Of a DNA stretch of 64,000 nt, positions 51,900-61,829 are shown piece after piece (position 1 is the first letter of the stretch; every line of letters begins with the position of its first letter). Position numbers and translations under genes: made by a program. The DNA is from Ideonella benzenivorans. GTDB lineage: Bacteria > Pseudomonadota > Gammaproteobacteria > Burkholderiales > Burkholderiaceae_C. The notes beneath the pieces were generated by a model. The model saw nothing but the letters and a program-made list of their open reading frames with translations. It had not been told where the DNA came from and ran no database searches. The stretch covers positions 372,001 to 436,000 of the forward strand of contig NZ_JAGWCB010000007.1 of NCBI RefSeq assembly GCF_020387415.1. Reading direction: 5' to 3'.

Positions 51900-52850
51900 A
51901 TGGCTGGGGGACGGCTGGCCGCGGTGCTGTTCGCCGGGCTGCTGGTGGCTTGGGGAACCGAATGGTGGGCCCACCGGTCGGCGCCGGACCCCGTGTCCGG
52001 GGGACCGGGCCCGGTGGCGACGGTGCCGCCAGCCCGTGGGTCGGGCGAGTTGGTGGCCAGGGACCAGACCAGCCTGGTCAGCCGCAGTGCCCTGCGGGTG
52101 GTGGCCCTGGCCGTCGATGTGGGCGACCGGGTGGTCCGCGGGCAGATCCTGGTGCAGCTGGACGCTGATGAACTGCAGGCCGACGTGGCAGGGGCCCGCG
52201 CCGCCTGGGACAGCGCCCGCCAGGCCCGCGAGGCGGCGCTGCGGGCGCTGGAGCGGGCCCAGGTGCTGCGCCAGCAGGCGCAGGCCGATGGCGAGCGGGC
52301 GGACCAGCTCTCGGTGCTGTCGGCCGACGCGCTGGCGCCCACCGAGCTGGACGCGCGCCGGGCGGCGGCGCGCACCAGCGCACTCGATGTCCAGGCCGCC
52401 CAGGCGCAGTTGCAGGCCACCGAGGCCGCGCAGGTGCAGGCGCGGGCCGCCTGGGAGGCCACCCGGGCCCGCCTGGCGGAGGCCAGCTTGCGTGCGCCCT
52501 TCGCCGGGGTGGTGACCGCGCGCACCTGCAGCGTGGGGGATGTGGTCTCGCCGGGGCAGCCCTGCCTGACCGTGGTGGCCCTGGAGTCGCTGCGGGTGCA
52601 GGCCCGGTTCGACGAGTCGCTGTTGAGCCGCATGCGGCTGGGCGATGCGGCCCAGGTGTGGCTGAAGTCGCAACCGGACACCCCCGTGACGGCGCAGGTG
52701 GTGCGCCTGAACCGGGCGGTGGATGCCGACACCCGCGAGTTTTCGGTGGACCTGCGCCTGAGCACCCTGCCGCCCAACTGGGCGCTGGGGGAACGGGCCC
52801 TGGTGGTGCTGCCCCATGAGGCTGCGGTCCTGCCGCCGGGAGGCCGCTGA
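51900..52850 (+). CDS. DevB-like membrane-fusion adaptor
   Basis: A 316-residue adaptor with an N-terminal anchor (GGRLAAVLFAGLLVAWGTEW). The lipoyl motif VALAVDVGDRVVRGQILVQL and its second half SLRAPFAGVVTARTCSVGDV flank an alanine-rich coiled coil (about 90-190). The C-terminal barrel ends at VLPPGGR. A GTG at 51843 could add 19 residues; its AGCAGGGG-like ribosome site makes that a real alternative. It is the first gene of a five-gene exporter operon and its stop overlaps the next start (TGATG). Confidence 0.8.
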   Translation: MAGGRLAAVLFAGLLVAWGTEWWAHRSAPDPVSGGPGPVATVPPARGSGELVARDQTSLVSRSALRVVALAVDVGDRVVRGQILVQLDADELQADVAGARAAWDSARQAREAALRALERAQVLRQQAQADGERADQLSVLSADALAPTELDARRAAARTSALDVQAAQAQLQATEAAQVQARAAWEATRARLAEASLRAPFAGVVTARTCSVGDVVSPGQPCLTVVALESLRVQARFDESLLSRMRLGDAAQVWLKSQPDTPVTAQVVRLNRAVDADTREFSVDLRLSTLPPNWALGERALVVLPHEAAVLPPGGR

Positions 52851-53107
52851 TGCGCGCACCCTCATTGGCCATGAGCGGCCTCATCGCGGCGGTGATCTCG
52901 GCCCTGATCAGTCTGCTGGCCGGGTTGTGGTGGCAGAGCGTGCGGGTCGATCTGCGGGCGCGAGTGGATCAGATCGCGGGGCAGGCCTACCTGGCCGGGG
53001 TGATGACGGTGCATGCCACCTCGGCCCCGGCGTCGGGGGGCTGTCCTGCGCATTCTTGTCTCGACGCGGCGAAGCCGCCGCGGGCGCTGGTCAAGGAGGG
53101 GCCATGA
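52850..53107 (+). CDS. Small membrane protein within exporter operon
   Basis: An 85-residue protein that starts inside the adaptor stop and ends inside the permease start. One membrane helix lies at about 8-30 (GLIAAVISALISLLAGLWWQ) followed by an amphipathic segment (VRVDLRARVDQIAG). The C-terminal 35 residues look irregular and may not be functional. Tight coupling at both ends suggests a real accessory subunit, but chance overlap in GC-rich DNA cannot be excluded. I recognise no family. Confidence 0.5.
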   Translation: MRAPSLAMSGLIAAVISALISLLAGLWWQSVRVDLRARVDQIAGQAYLAGVMTVHATSAPASGGCPAHSCLDAAKPPRALVKEGP

Positions 53108-54239
53108 ACCTGGCCGTGAAGGACATCCGCGCCAACCTGGCGCGCTTTCTGCTGACCGGCCTGGGGGTGGGGCTGACCCTGCTGGCGGCCATGTCGATGA
53201 CGGGCCTGTACCACGGCATCGTGGCCGATGCGCTGGCCATCATCGACGACTCGGGGGCCGACCTGTGGGTGATCCAGGCGGGCACCGAAGGCCCCTTCGC
53301 CGAGGGCTCCTCCATCGACCGCCGCACCCTGGCGCGCACGCTGGCGGTACCCGGCGTGCGCGCGGCGCGCCAGTTCACGCTGCAGTCGCGGCGCTTCGAG
53401 ATCCGCGGCGCCACGGTGCGCGGCTCGCTGATCGGGCTGGACTACCCCGCCGACCGGGGCGACTGGATTCCGCTGCAGGCCGGGCGCTCCCTGGCGGCCG
53501 GCCGCGGCGAGGCCATCGCCGATGAATCCACTGGCCTGCGCCTGGGTGACGTGCTGGACCTGGATGGCACCCTCGTCACGGTGGTGGGCCTGGCGCGCCA
53601 CTACCTGGACTCCAGCGGTAATCCGGTGGTGGCGCTGGGCATCAACGACGCGCTGGACGTGCAGACCCGCCGACCCCCGGATGCCGTGGCCATTGCCCGC
53701 GAGGCCGGGCGGCCGGTGCTGACGGGCCGCGGGGCCAATGTGGCGGCCATCATGGTGGACTTGGCGAGCCCGGCGGATGCCGCCGCGGTGCGTCGCACCA
53801 TCGACCGCTGGGGCGACGTGGTGGTGATGAGTGCCGAAGAGCAGCGCACCGTGTTCCTCTACGGCCGGCTGGGCCGCCTGCGCGGGCAGATCCTGATGTT
53901 CACCGCGGTGCTGCTGCTGGTGAGCGCGGTGGTGATCGCGGTGACCATTTACACGATGACGCTGGAGAAGCGCCACGAGATCGCCCTGCTCAAGCTGATC
54001 GGCAGCCCCAACGGGCCCATCGTCTCGATGATCCTGCAGCAGGCCCTGGCCCTGGGCGTGCTGGGCTATGGCGTGGCGTTGCTGTTGGGGCCGCTGATCT
54101 GGCCCTGGTTCCCCCGTCGCCTGGTGCAGCCGCCGCAGGACTTCCTGATGTTCGCCGCCATCGTGCTGGCGCTGTGCGGGCTGGGTGCGCTGTTGGGCAT
54201 CTGGAAGGCCCTGCAGGTCGAGGCGCGGGAGGTGCTGTC

Positions 54240-54243
<4 letters not shown>
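53104..54243 (+). CDS. DevC/FtsX-like ABC permease
   Basis: A 379-residue permease. The N-terminus MNLAVKDIRANLARFLLTG leads into one helix, then a periplasmic domain (about 45-260) and three C-terminal helices, with ITMTLEKR-like IYTMTLEKRHEIALLKLIGS, the FtsX landmark. Length and layout match DevC-type exporters. AAGGAGG precedes the ATG. It overlaps its ATPase by 4 bases. With the adaptor and NodT channel it would export an unknown lipophilic molecule. Confidence 0.88.
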
Positions 54244-54980
<737 letters not shown>

Positions 54981-56493
54981 CGCCGTGCTCCGGGGCCTTC
55001 CCCGCAGGGCATGGGGGGCCGGCTGGGGGCTGGCCTCCCTGGTCTGCGGGGCCCTGGCTGGCTGTGCCCACGCGCCCGAGCCCCCCACGTTGGCCACGTT
55101 GACCGCCTTCACTGCGCCAGCGCAGTTCTTGCAGGCCGCCGTGCCTGTGAGCGCCTCCGCACCTGCAGCTTCGCCTGCATCGGCCACTGCCCCCGAGGCC
55201 CCGCCCTGGTGGCAGGCCCAGGGCGACCCGCTGCTGGACCGGCTGATGGCTCTGGCCCTGGCCCACAACGCGGACCTGGGGGCGGCCAAGGCCCGCATCG
55301 ACGAGGCCCGGGCCGCCGCCGGCCTGGACGAGGCCGCGCGTCGCCTGCAGCTCAGCGCCGGACCCAGCGTGGGGCGCAGCCGCAGCTCCGAACACCTGGA
55401 CCCAGCATGGCAGATCCGCAGCACCACGGGTGGCGTAGCACCCCCCGTGACGGTGGAGACCGAGCCGGCCAGCACGCGCCTGCGGCTGGGCCTGGATGCC
55501 TCCTACGAGGTGGACCTGTGGGGCCGGTTGAGCGAAACCGCCCGCGCCTCCGCCCATGAGGCCCAGGCCACGGTGCTGGACCTGGAAGCGGCCCGTCGGG
55601 CGCTGACCCTGTCGGTGGCCAGCACCTACGAAGCCCTGCGCGTGCACCAGGGCCAGCTGCTGTTGCGGGACGAGCTGGCGCAGCTGGCGCTGCAGCGCTG
55701 GCATCTGGCCCAGGCCAGCGCGCAGGCCGGCCTGGGCGATGCCGGCGAGGCCGATGCGCTGGAGGCGGCCCTGCGCGATGCCCAGCTGCAGGCCAGCCAG
55801 ATCCGCCAGCAGTACGCCCAGGACTTCCATGCCCTGTCCGTGCTGTGCGGGGTGGCCGTGGACCAGCTGCCGGCCGTGAACGACACGCAGGGGACGCCGG
55901 TGCCGCTGCCGCCGCTGTCCGATGTGCCCTCGCGCGTGCTACAGCGCCGCCCCGACGTGCAGGCCGCTGAGCTGCGCCTGCAGGCGGCGCTGGACCGGTT
56001 GGGCGCGGCGCGGGCGGCCAACTTCCCGAGCCTGCTGCTGACCACCTCGCTGGGCCGCGAGTCCAGCGCCCTGTCCACGCTGCTGGACCCGGGCAGCCTG
56101 GTCTGGTCGCTGGGGCTGCAGATCAGCCAGTCGGTGTTGGACGGCGGGCGGCGGACGGCGCAGGCCGATGCGGCCCGGGCCCGGCTGGACGAGGCCGCCC
56201 AGGCCTACCAGGGCACGCTGCTGCAGGCCCTGCGGGAGGTGGAGGACGCCCTGGTGGCCGAACAGGCCGTGCAGGACCAGCTGCGCCAACAACAGGCCGC
56301 CGCCGAGGCGGCCCACCGCCAAGCCCTGCGCCAACTGCAGCGGGTGGACGTGGGCCTGGGCCGGCGCACCGACGCGCTGGCCGCCCAGCAGACCGCCTTG
56401 CAGCGCGAACTCACGCTGCTGGACCTGCGTCAGCAGCTCTTCCTGGCCCAGGCCACCTTGCGCAAGGTGATGGCCTGGCCGGCATGAGCCGCC

Positions 56494-57261
56494 TCACTTG
56501 GCCGCCATGCGGATGGCGCCGTCCAGGCGGATCACCTCGCCGTTGAGGTAGGTGTTGTCGATGATGTGGGCCACCAGGCGGGCGTACTCGTCGGGCTCGC
56601 CCATGCGCGCGGGGAAGGGCACCATCTTGCCCAGCGCGTCCTGCACCTCGGTGGGCATGCCCTTCATCATCGGCGTGCCCATGATGCCCGGGGCGATGGT
56701 CATCACGCGGATGCCGTGGCGCGCCAGCTCGCGGGCCACCGGCAGCGTCAGCGCCACCACGCCGCCCTTGGAGGCCGCATAGCCGGCCTGGCCGATCTGG
56801 CCATCGAAGGCCGCCACCGAGGCGGTGTTGACGATCACGCCGCGCTCGCCCTGGGCATCGGGCTGGCCCTTGGCCATCGCGTCGGCCGCCAGGCGCAGCA
56901 TGTTGAAGGTGCCGATCAGGTTGATCTGCACCGTGCGGGCAAAGCTTTCCAGCTTATGCGGGCCCTCGCGGCCCAGCACCTTCTCGGCCGGGGCCACGCC
57001 GGCACAGTTGATCAGGCCGTTGAGCTGGCCGAAGGCCGACAGCGCGGTGTCCACCGCGGCCTGGGCGCTGGCGGGGTCGGACACATCGGCCTGCACGAAG
57101 CGGGTCGCCGGACCCAGGGCCTCGGCCTGGGCCTGGCCGGCGGCGGCGTTCATGTCCACCAGCACCACGCGGGCACCCTGGCCCACCAGGCGCTGCGCGG
57201 TGGCCGCGCCCAGGCCGGAGCCGGCGCCGGTGACGATGAACACGCCGTGTTCGATTTGCAT
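56494..57261 (-). CDS. Short-chain dehydrogenase, 3-hydroxyacyl-CoA (HSD17B10) type
   Basis: A 255-residue SDR: NAD loop VTGAGSGLGAATAQR, NAG-like ...INCAGVAPA, catalytic Ser in NTASVAAFDG and YxxxK in GYAASKGGVV. The insertion EKVLGREGPHKLESFARTVQ and PGIMGTPMM loop resemble type-2 3-hydroxyacyl-CoA dehydrogenase (HSD17B10), which oxidises branched 3-hydroxyacyl-CoA. The substrate is not proven. It converges with the exporter operon and is divergent from a GGDEF gene. Confidence 0.88.
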   Translation of the reverse strand: MQIEHGVFIVTGAGSGLGAATAQRLVGQGARVVLVDMNAAAGQAQAEALGPATRFVQADVSDPASAQAAVDTALSAFGQLNGLINCAGVAPAEKVLGREGPHKLESFARTVQINLIGTFNMLRLAADAMAKGQPDAQGERGVIVNTASVAAFDGQIGQAGYAASKGGVVALTLPVARELARHGIRVMTIAPGIMGTPMMKGMPTEVQDALGKMVPFPARMGEPDEYARLVAHIIDNTYLNGEVIRLDGAIRMAAK

Positions 57262-57386
57262 CGCTTGTCTCCTGTTTTGTGATGGATGACGGCCCACACC
57301 GGACGGGGGCCGGGTGAGGAGCCGCGGGCTGCATGATCCCTGGCGGGCCAGCCTATCACGCCGTCGGGACAGGGTGCCCGCATAAG

Positions 57387-59195
57387 ATGCACGGCTTGCC
57401 CATGGCCCCTTCCCGATCCACCGCCTCTGACCCGCAGGGCCCTCCGTTCCTGCCGATGAGCCTGCCTTTGCGCAGGCTGATGCCTTTGCTGGCGCTGTTG
57501 TTGACGGTGTCCTCGATTGCGGTGGCGGGGCGGGCCACCTGGGCCGAATGGGTGCGTCTGCAGGCGGCGGACCAGGCCAGCCAGGCTTTGCAGGATTTCC
57601 GCCTGGCCCTGGTGGCGGCCGAGATGGCCTCGCGCGAGCGGGGGCCCGCGAACGCGGTGATGGGCCAGGGGGCGGCTGCGGGGGCGGCGCTGCGCCAGCA
57701 CCTGGCCCTGGCGCGCGGGCGCACCGACGAGGCCTTTGCCGCGTTGCAGGCCGCGCTGCTGGTGCGCACCGCAGACCCGCGCCATGCCGCGGCGCTGTCG
57801 CATTTCGGCCATGCCCAGCGGCAGTTGCAGGAAGGACGCGCCCGCGTGGATGGGGTGGCCAGGTTGCCCCAGCCGCAGGCCAATGCCGAGGTGATTCGGG
57901 CAGCGGTGGCCGCCATGGCCGCGGTGATCCCGGAGCTGATGCCGGCGGTGGAGGCCGCGGCCGATGGGCTGCAGCGGGCCGCCCCCGCCATCGGTGGCGA
58001 AGTCCAGGCGGCCAAGATGGCCGCCGACCTGCGGGAACAGGCCGGCCTGCTGGGCTCGCACCTGACGGCCGCGCTGGCCTTGCAGCGGCCGCTGACGCAC
58101 GACGAACAGCTGACGTTGGCACGCACCCGGGGGCGCATCGACCAGCTGCGCGAGCAACTGGCCCTGCGCCAGGAGGGCCAGGTGGCCGACGAGCCGACGC
58201 TGCACAGCGCCTGGAGCCAGGTGCAGACGCGCTACTTCCAGACGGGGCTGGCCATGGTCGAGGCGGTGATCCGCCAGGGTGAGCAGCGGGGCGACTATGG
58301 CCTGCGGCCCGCCCGCTTCGCCGAGGTCTATGTGCCGCAGATGGACGCCATCGTCGTGCTGCGCGATCGGTTGCTGGGCGACATCTCCGCCAACGTGGCC
58401 GGTGAGGCGCAGGCGGCCCGTCAGGCCCTGGCACTGACCGCCGGGGTCACGGCGGTCAGCCTGCTGCTGCTGATCCTGATGGTGGCGACCCTGCAGCGCC
58501 GCCTGTTGCAGCCGCTGGGCGCCACCATCCGGGTGCTGCACGGCATGGCCCGTGGCGACTACACCCGCACGCTGCCCGAGGTGCGGCACCGCGACGAGAT
58601 GGCCGAGGTGGTGCAGGCGGTGAAGACGCTGCGCCAGCATGCCTTGCTGCAGGAGGCGAGGGAGGAGGAGCGCAGCGCGCTGATCGCCCGGCTGAACTTG
58701 CGCTCCAACACCGATTTCCTGACGGGCTTGGCCAACCGCCGCTGCTTCGTCCACACGGCGCAGCAGGCCCTGGAGTCGGCCAGCCTGGCGGGCCGGCCGG
58801 TGGCGCTGGTGCTGCTGGACATCGACCATTTCAAGTCGGTCAACGACCGCTTCGGCCATGAAACCGGTGACCAGGCCCTGGTGCATGTGGCCCGCGGCAT
58901 CCGCGCGGTCACCCGGCCCTCGGACCTGGCAGCCCGCCTGGGGGGCGAGGAGTTCGTCGTGCTGCTGGAGGGGGCCGACGGCGAGCAGGCCCGGCAGTTC
59001 GCCGAACGCCTGCGCGAACACCTGTGCACCCAGCGGCTGCCCCTGGCGGACGGTGTTGAACTGGCCGTGACGGCCAGCCTGGGGGTGGCCCTGCAGGACG
59101 GCGGCATCGGCGACCTGGATGGCCTGATGAAGGCGGCCGATGCGGCCATGTACCGGGCCAAGGCCGCCGGGCGCAACTGCGTGGTCGTGGGCTAG
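57387..59195 (+). CDS. Membrane diguanylate cyclase (GGDEF)
   Basis: About 602 residues: an N-terminal helix (PLRRLMPLLALLLTVSSIAV), a long helical periplasmic sensor (about 50-345), a second helix (about 355-378), HAMP, a short coiled coil and a GGDEF domain. The active site is GGEEF near residue 517, and RPSD five residues before it is an intact RxxD inhibitory site, so it should make c-di-GMP and be feedback-controlled. Start is uncertain: ATGs at 57387, 57402 and 57456 are all possible and none has a good ribosome site. Confidence 0.88.
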   Translation: MHGLPMAPSRSTASDPQGPPFLPMSLPLRRLMPLLALLLTVSSIAVAGRATWAEWVRLQAADQASQALQDFRLALVAAEMASRERGPANAVMGQGAAAGAALRQHLALARGRTDEAFAALQAALLVRTADPRHAAALSHFGHAQRQLQEGRARVDGVARLPQPQANAEVIRAAVAAMAAVIPELMPAVEAAADGLQRAAPAIGGEVQAAKMAADLREQAGLLGSHLTAALALQRPLTHDEQLTLARTRGRIDQLREQLALRQEGQVADEPTLHSAWSQVQTRYFQTGLAMVEAVIRQGEQRGDYGLRPARFAEVYVPQMDAIVVLRDRLLGDISANVAGEAQAARQALALTAGVTAVSLLLLILMVATLQRRLLQPLGATIRVLHGMARGDYTRTLPEVRHRDEMAEVVQAVKTLRQHALLQEAREEERSALIARLNLRSNTDFLTGLANRRCFVHTAQQALESASLAGRPVALVLLDIDHFKSVNDRFGHETGDQALVHVARGIRAVTRPSDLAARLGGEEFVVLLEGADGEQARQFAERLREHLCTQRLPLADGVELAVTASLGVALQDGGIGDLDGLMKAADAAMYRAKAAGRNCVVVG

Positions 59196-59259
59196 ACGGC
59201 AGGGTGGCCGGGGGCGGGGACGGGCGACAATACCCGCTTCGTTCTGAACCGGTGTTCCC

Positions 59260-59664
59260 ATGTTCCGTACCCTGCTCAAGTCCAAGATCCACCGCGCCGT
59301 TGTCACCCACTGCGAGCTGCATTACGAAGGGTCCTGCGGCATCCCCGAAGACCTCATGGAAGCCGCCAACCTGTGCGAGAACGAGCAGATCCACATCTGG
59401 AACGTGGACAACGGTGAGCGCATCGTCACCTACGTGATCAAGGCGCCGCGCGGCAGCGGCATCATTTCGCTCAACGGTTCGGCCGCGCGCCGGGCCGCCA
59501 CCGGGGATCTGGTGATCATCGCGGCCTTTGCCCAGGTGCATGAGGACCAGGTGGCCGCCCACCAGCCCCGGCTGGTGTTCGTCGACGGGCAGAACCGCAT
59601 CAAGGAGCTGCGCGCCGAGGCTCAGAACCCGCCACAGGTCTCGCCCTGGGCAGACCGAGGCTGA
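59260..59664 (+). CDS. panD: Aspartate 1-decarboxylase PanD
   Basis: A 134-residue pyruvoyl enzyme that turns L-aspartate into beta-alanine for pantothenate and CoA. The self-cleavage site is G24-S25 in [11 protein letters not shown]25 becomes the pyruvoyl group. [20 protein letters not shown] is the other family landmark. Length is close to the family's usual 126-139. It is followed after 5 bases by an M14 peptidase-like gene, so the two may be co-expressed. Confidence 0.95.
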   Translation: MFRTLLKSKIHRAVVTHCELHYEGSCGIPEDLMEAANLCENEQIHIWNVDNGERIVTYVIKAPRGSGIISLNGSAARRAATGDLVIIAAFAQVHEDQVAAHQPRLVFVDGQNRIKELRAEAQNPPQVSPWADRG

Positions 59665-59669
59665 GCGAC

Positions 59670-60608
59670 ATGCGCAGCGTCGCGATGCCCTATCCGATCG
59701 GCACGCCGGGCACGCCCTGGGGCGAGGCCGAGACCGCCGCCTGGCGCGCCCGCCAGGCAGTGCGGCGCAGCTACCGCGACGAGGTGCTGACGCCGCTGCA
59801 GGCCGGGCTGCCGTCCGCGCTGGAGGTGTTCTCCTACGGCACGCTGGACTACGACCGCCTGGGCCTGGGGCGTTACCCGCTGCAGGCAGTACGCAGCCGC
59901 CACTGGCAGGCCGACCGCCCGGTGGTGCTGGTCACCGGCGGCGTGCATGGCTACGAGACCAGCGGCGTGCAAGGGGCGCTGCAATGGCTGCGGCAGGATG
60001 GCGCGCGCCACGCGGCGGCGGTCAACCTGCTGGTCCTGCCCTGCGTCAGCCCCTGGGGTTACGAAACCATCAACCGCTGGAACCCCGACGCACTGGACCC
60101 GAACCGCCAGTTCAAACCGGGCAGCCCGGCCGCCGAAGCCGCGCTGGCCATGGCCTGCGTGGCGGCCCAGGCGCCGCAGGTGGCCCTGCACATCGACCTG
60201 CACGAGACCACCGACACCGACAACAGCGAGTTCGGCCCGGCCAAGGCCGCACGCGACGGGCGCCCGGCCGAGGCGCTGCCGCCGATCCCGGACGGCTTCT
60301 ATCTGGTGGGCGACACCGAGCGCCCCGAGCCCGCGTTCCAGCAGGCCCTGGTCGAGGCGGTGCGGCGCGTGACCCACATCGCCGCGCCCGACGCGCAGGG
60401 GCAGATCCTGGGCGAGCCGCAACTGGTGCCGGGGGTGATCCTTTACGCCAAGCGCACGCTGGGCCTGTGCGGCGCCATGACCACGGCCCGCTACGTGACC
60501 ACCACCGAGGTCTACCCCGACAGCGCCACCGCCACGCCGGCCCAGTGCTGCGCGGCGCAGCAGGCTGCCGTCAACGCGGCGATCGACTTTCTGCAGCGGC
60601 AGGGCTGA
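59670..60608 (+). CDS. M14-family metallopeptidase/aspartoacylase-like protein
   Basis: A 312-residue zinc enzyme fold. GGVHGYETSG supplies the H-x-x-E zinc ligands and HIDLHETTDT the third histidine. The region between them contains NRWNPDALDPNRQF, the substrate-side arginine loop of M14 succinylglutamate desuccinylase/aspartoacylase relatives. It probably cleaves a small N-acyl or peptide substrate. Co-location with panD suggests a link with aspartate or beta-alanine, which is inference. Confidence 0.82.
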   Translation: MRSVAMPYPIGTPGTPWGEAETAAWRARQAVRRSYRDEVLTPLQAGLPSALEVFSYGTLDYDRLGLGRYPLQAVRSRHWQADRPVVLVTGGVHGYETSGVQGALQWLRQDGARHAAAVNLLVLPCVSPWGYETINRWNPDALDPNRQFKPGSPAAEAALAMACVAAQAPQVALHIDLHETTDTDNSEFGPAKAARDGRPAEALPPIPDGFYLVGDTERPEPAFQQALVEAVRRVTHIAAPDAQGQILGEPQLVPGVILYAKRTLGLCGAMTTARYVTTTEVYPDSATATPAQCCAAQQAAVNAAIDFLQRQG

Positions 60609-60662
60609 GCGCGGCCGCCGTAAGCTTCGCTCCACGGGCTGCGCGGGTGCGCGGCGACAAGG

Positions 60663-61457
60663 ATGAATGCGATGGATCTGGGACTGACGGGCAAACGGGC
60701 CCTGGTGTTGGCGGCGGGCAGCGGTCTGGGGCGGGCCATCGCCCTGGCCTTGGCCCGCGAAGGAGCCCAGGTGTGCGTGACCGGCCGGCGCCCGGAACCG
60801 GTGGAAGAAACCGTGGCCATGATCCGCGCCTTCGGCGGACAGGCGCTGCCCTTCCACTGGGACCTGGGCCGGGCCGAGGAATGGTCCGCCGGCGTGGAGG
60901 CCGTGCTGGCCCAGGTGGGCGGCATCGACATCCTGGTCAACAACACCGGCGGCCCCGCGCCCGGGCCGGCGCACGGCCAGGCCACCGAGGTCTGGCGCCA
61001 GACCTTTGAATCTCTGGTGCTGCCGGTGTTCGGCATCACCGACCGGCTGTTGCCCGGCATGCGCGAGCGCGGCTGGGGCCGCATCATCACCAGCACTTCG
61101 TCTGGCGTGATCGCCCCCATCCCCAACCTGGCGCTGTCCAACACAGCGCGGGCCTCGCTGCTGGGCTGGTCCAAGACGCTGGCACGCGAGGTGGCGGCGC
61201 AGGGCATCACGGTCAACGTGGTGGTGCCAGGGCGCATCGCCACCGCACGCACCCAGTTCCTGGATGCCGCCAAGGCCCAGCGCGACGGGCGGGATGCGAC
61301 CGCCGTGCAGGCCGAGAGCGCCGCCACCATCCCGATGCAGCGCTACGGTCGGCCGGAGGAATACGCGGATGCGGTGGCCTTCCTCGCCAGCGAGCGGGCC
61401 TCCTACATCACCGGCACCACACTGCGCATCGACGGTGGGCTGATCCCCTCGCTCTGA
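60663..61457 (+). CDS. Atypical short-chain dehydrogenase lacking YxxxK
   Basis: A 264-residue SDR with nucleotide loop [24 protein letters not shown] and the late [11 protein letters not shown] loop. The normal catalytic Tyr and Lys are missing: the expected Y-S-A-S-K segment reads [17 protein letters not shown], so Y is replaced by S and K by R. Substrate-side serine STSSGVIAP remains. It could be a binding protein or a diverged enzyme. It is separated from the M14 gene by 54 bases. Confidence 0.85.
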   Translation: MNAMDLGLTGKRALVLAAGSGLGRAIALALAREGAQVCVTGRRPEPVEETVAMIRAFGGQALPFHWDLGRAEEWSAGVEAVLAQVGGIDILVNNTGGPAPGPAHGQATEVWRQTFESLVLPVFGITDRLLPGMRERGWGRIITSTSSGVIAPIPNLALSNTARASLLGWSKTLAREVAAQGITVNVVVPGRIATARTQFLDAAKAQRDGRDATAVQAESAATIPMQRYGRPEEYADAVAFLASERASYITGTTLRIDGGLIPSL

Positions 61458-61829
61458 GCCGGGGGGCGAACCCCAAACTGGGGCACTCCACCGGGGCAGC
61501 CCCTGGGGTTGCCAAAAATTGTCAGCGGCGTCGCGGTGCGGGACGTGATGGGGCGACATTTTTCGGCCCATCGGTTTGGGCTGGGCATTCCTTTCCATGG
61601 AACCCCACACAGAAAGTCCCCGTAGTTGGCGGGCAATTTGCAAATGGTTGCAATGGATTCCGATGGATCCAGGTCTTGGCACACAGGTTGCACTCCAGCG
61701 GCTTTGTGTCCATTCGGTTTCCGGCGACCTCTGCCCGGTAGGGGAGATTGGGGCGGATGCGCAATGGGCTGAATGGTCATGCCCATTGGGTCAAACCGGA
61801 TGGGGCCTCTGGAATGGATCGGGAAAATC
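61458..61829. other. 372-base gap without a gene, less GC-rich than surroundings
   Basis: No convincing gene is seen. The stretch contains the palindrome TTCCATGGAA (61593-61602), tandem TTGCAAATGG/TTGCAATGG (61638-61656) and repeated ATGG words. It probably holds the promoter and control region of the lipoprotein gene at 61830. No riboswitch that I know was recognised. Confidence 0.5.

Noticed and set aside
57150-59306. A 718-codon minus-strand open frame opposite the GGDEF gene
   Set aside because: Antisense to a well-defined cyclase; amino-acid composition is that of a shadow frame (His, Gln, Arg, Gly).
61487-61520. GGGGCAGCCCCTGGGG hairpin after the SDR gene as a terminator
   Set aside because: No T-run follows the stem and alternative pairings are equally likely.
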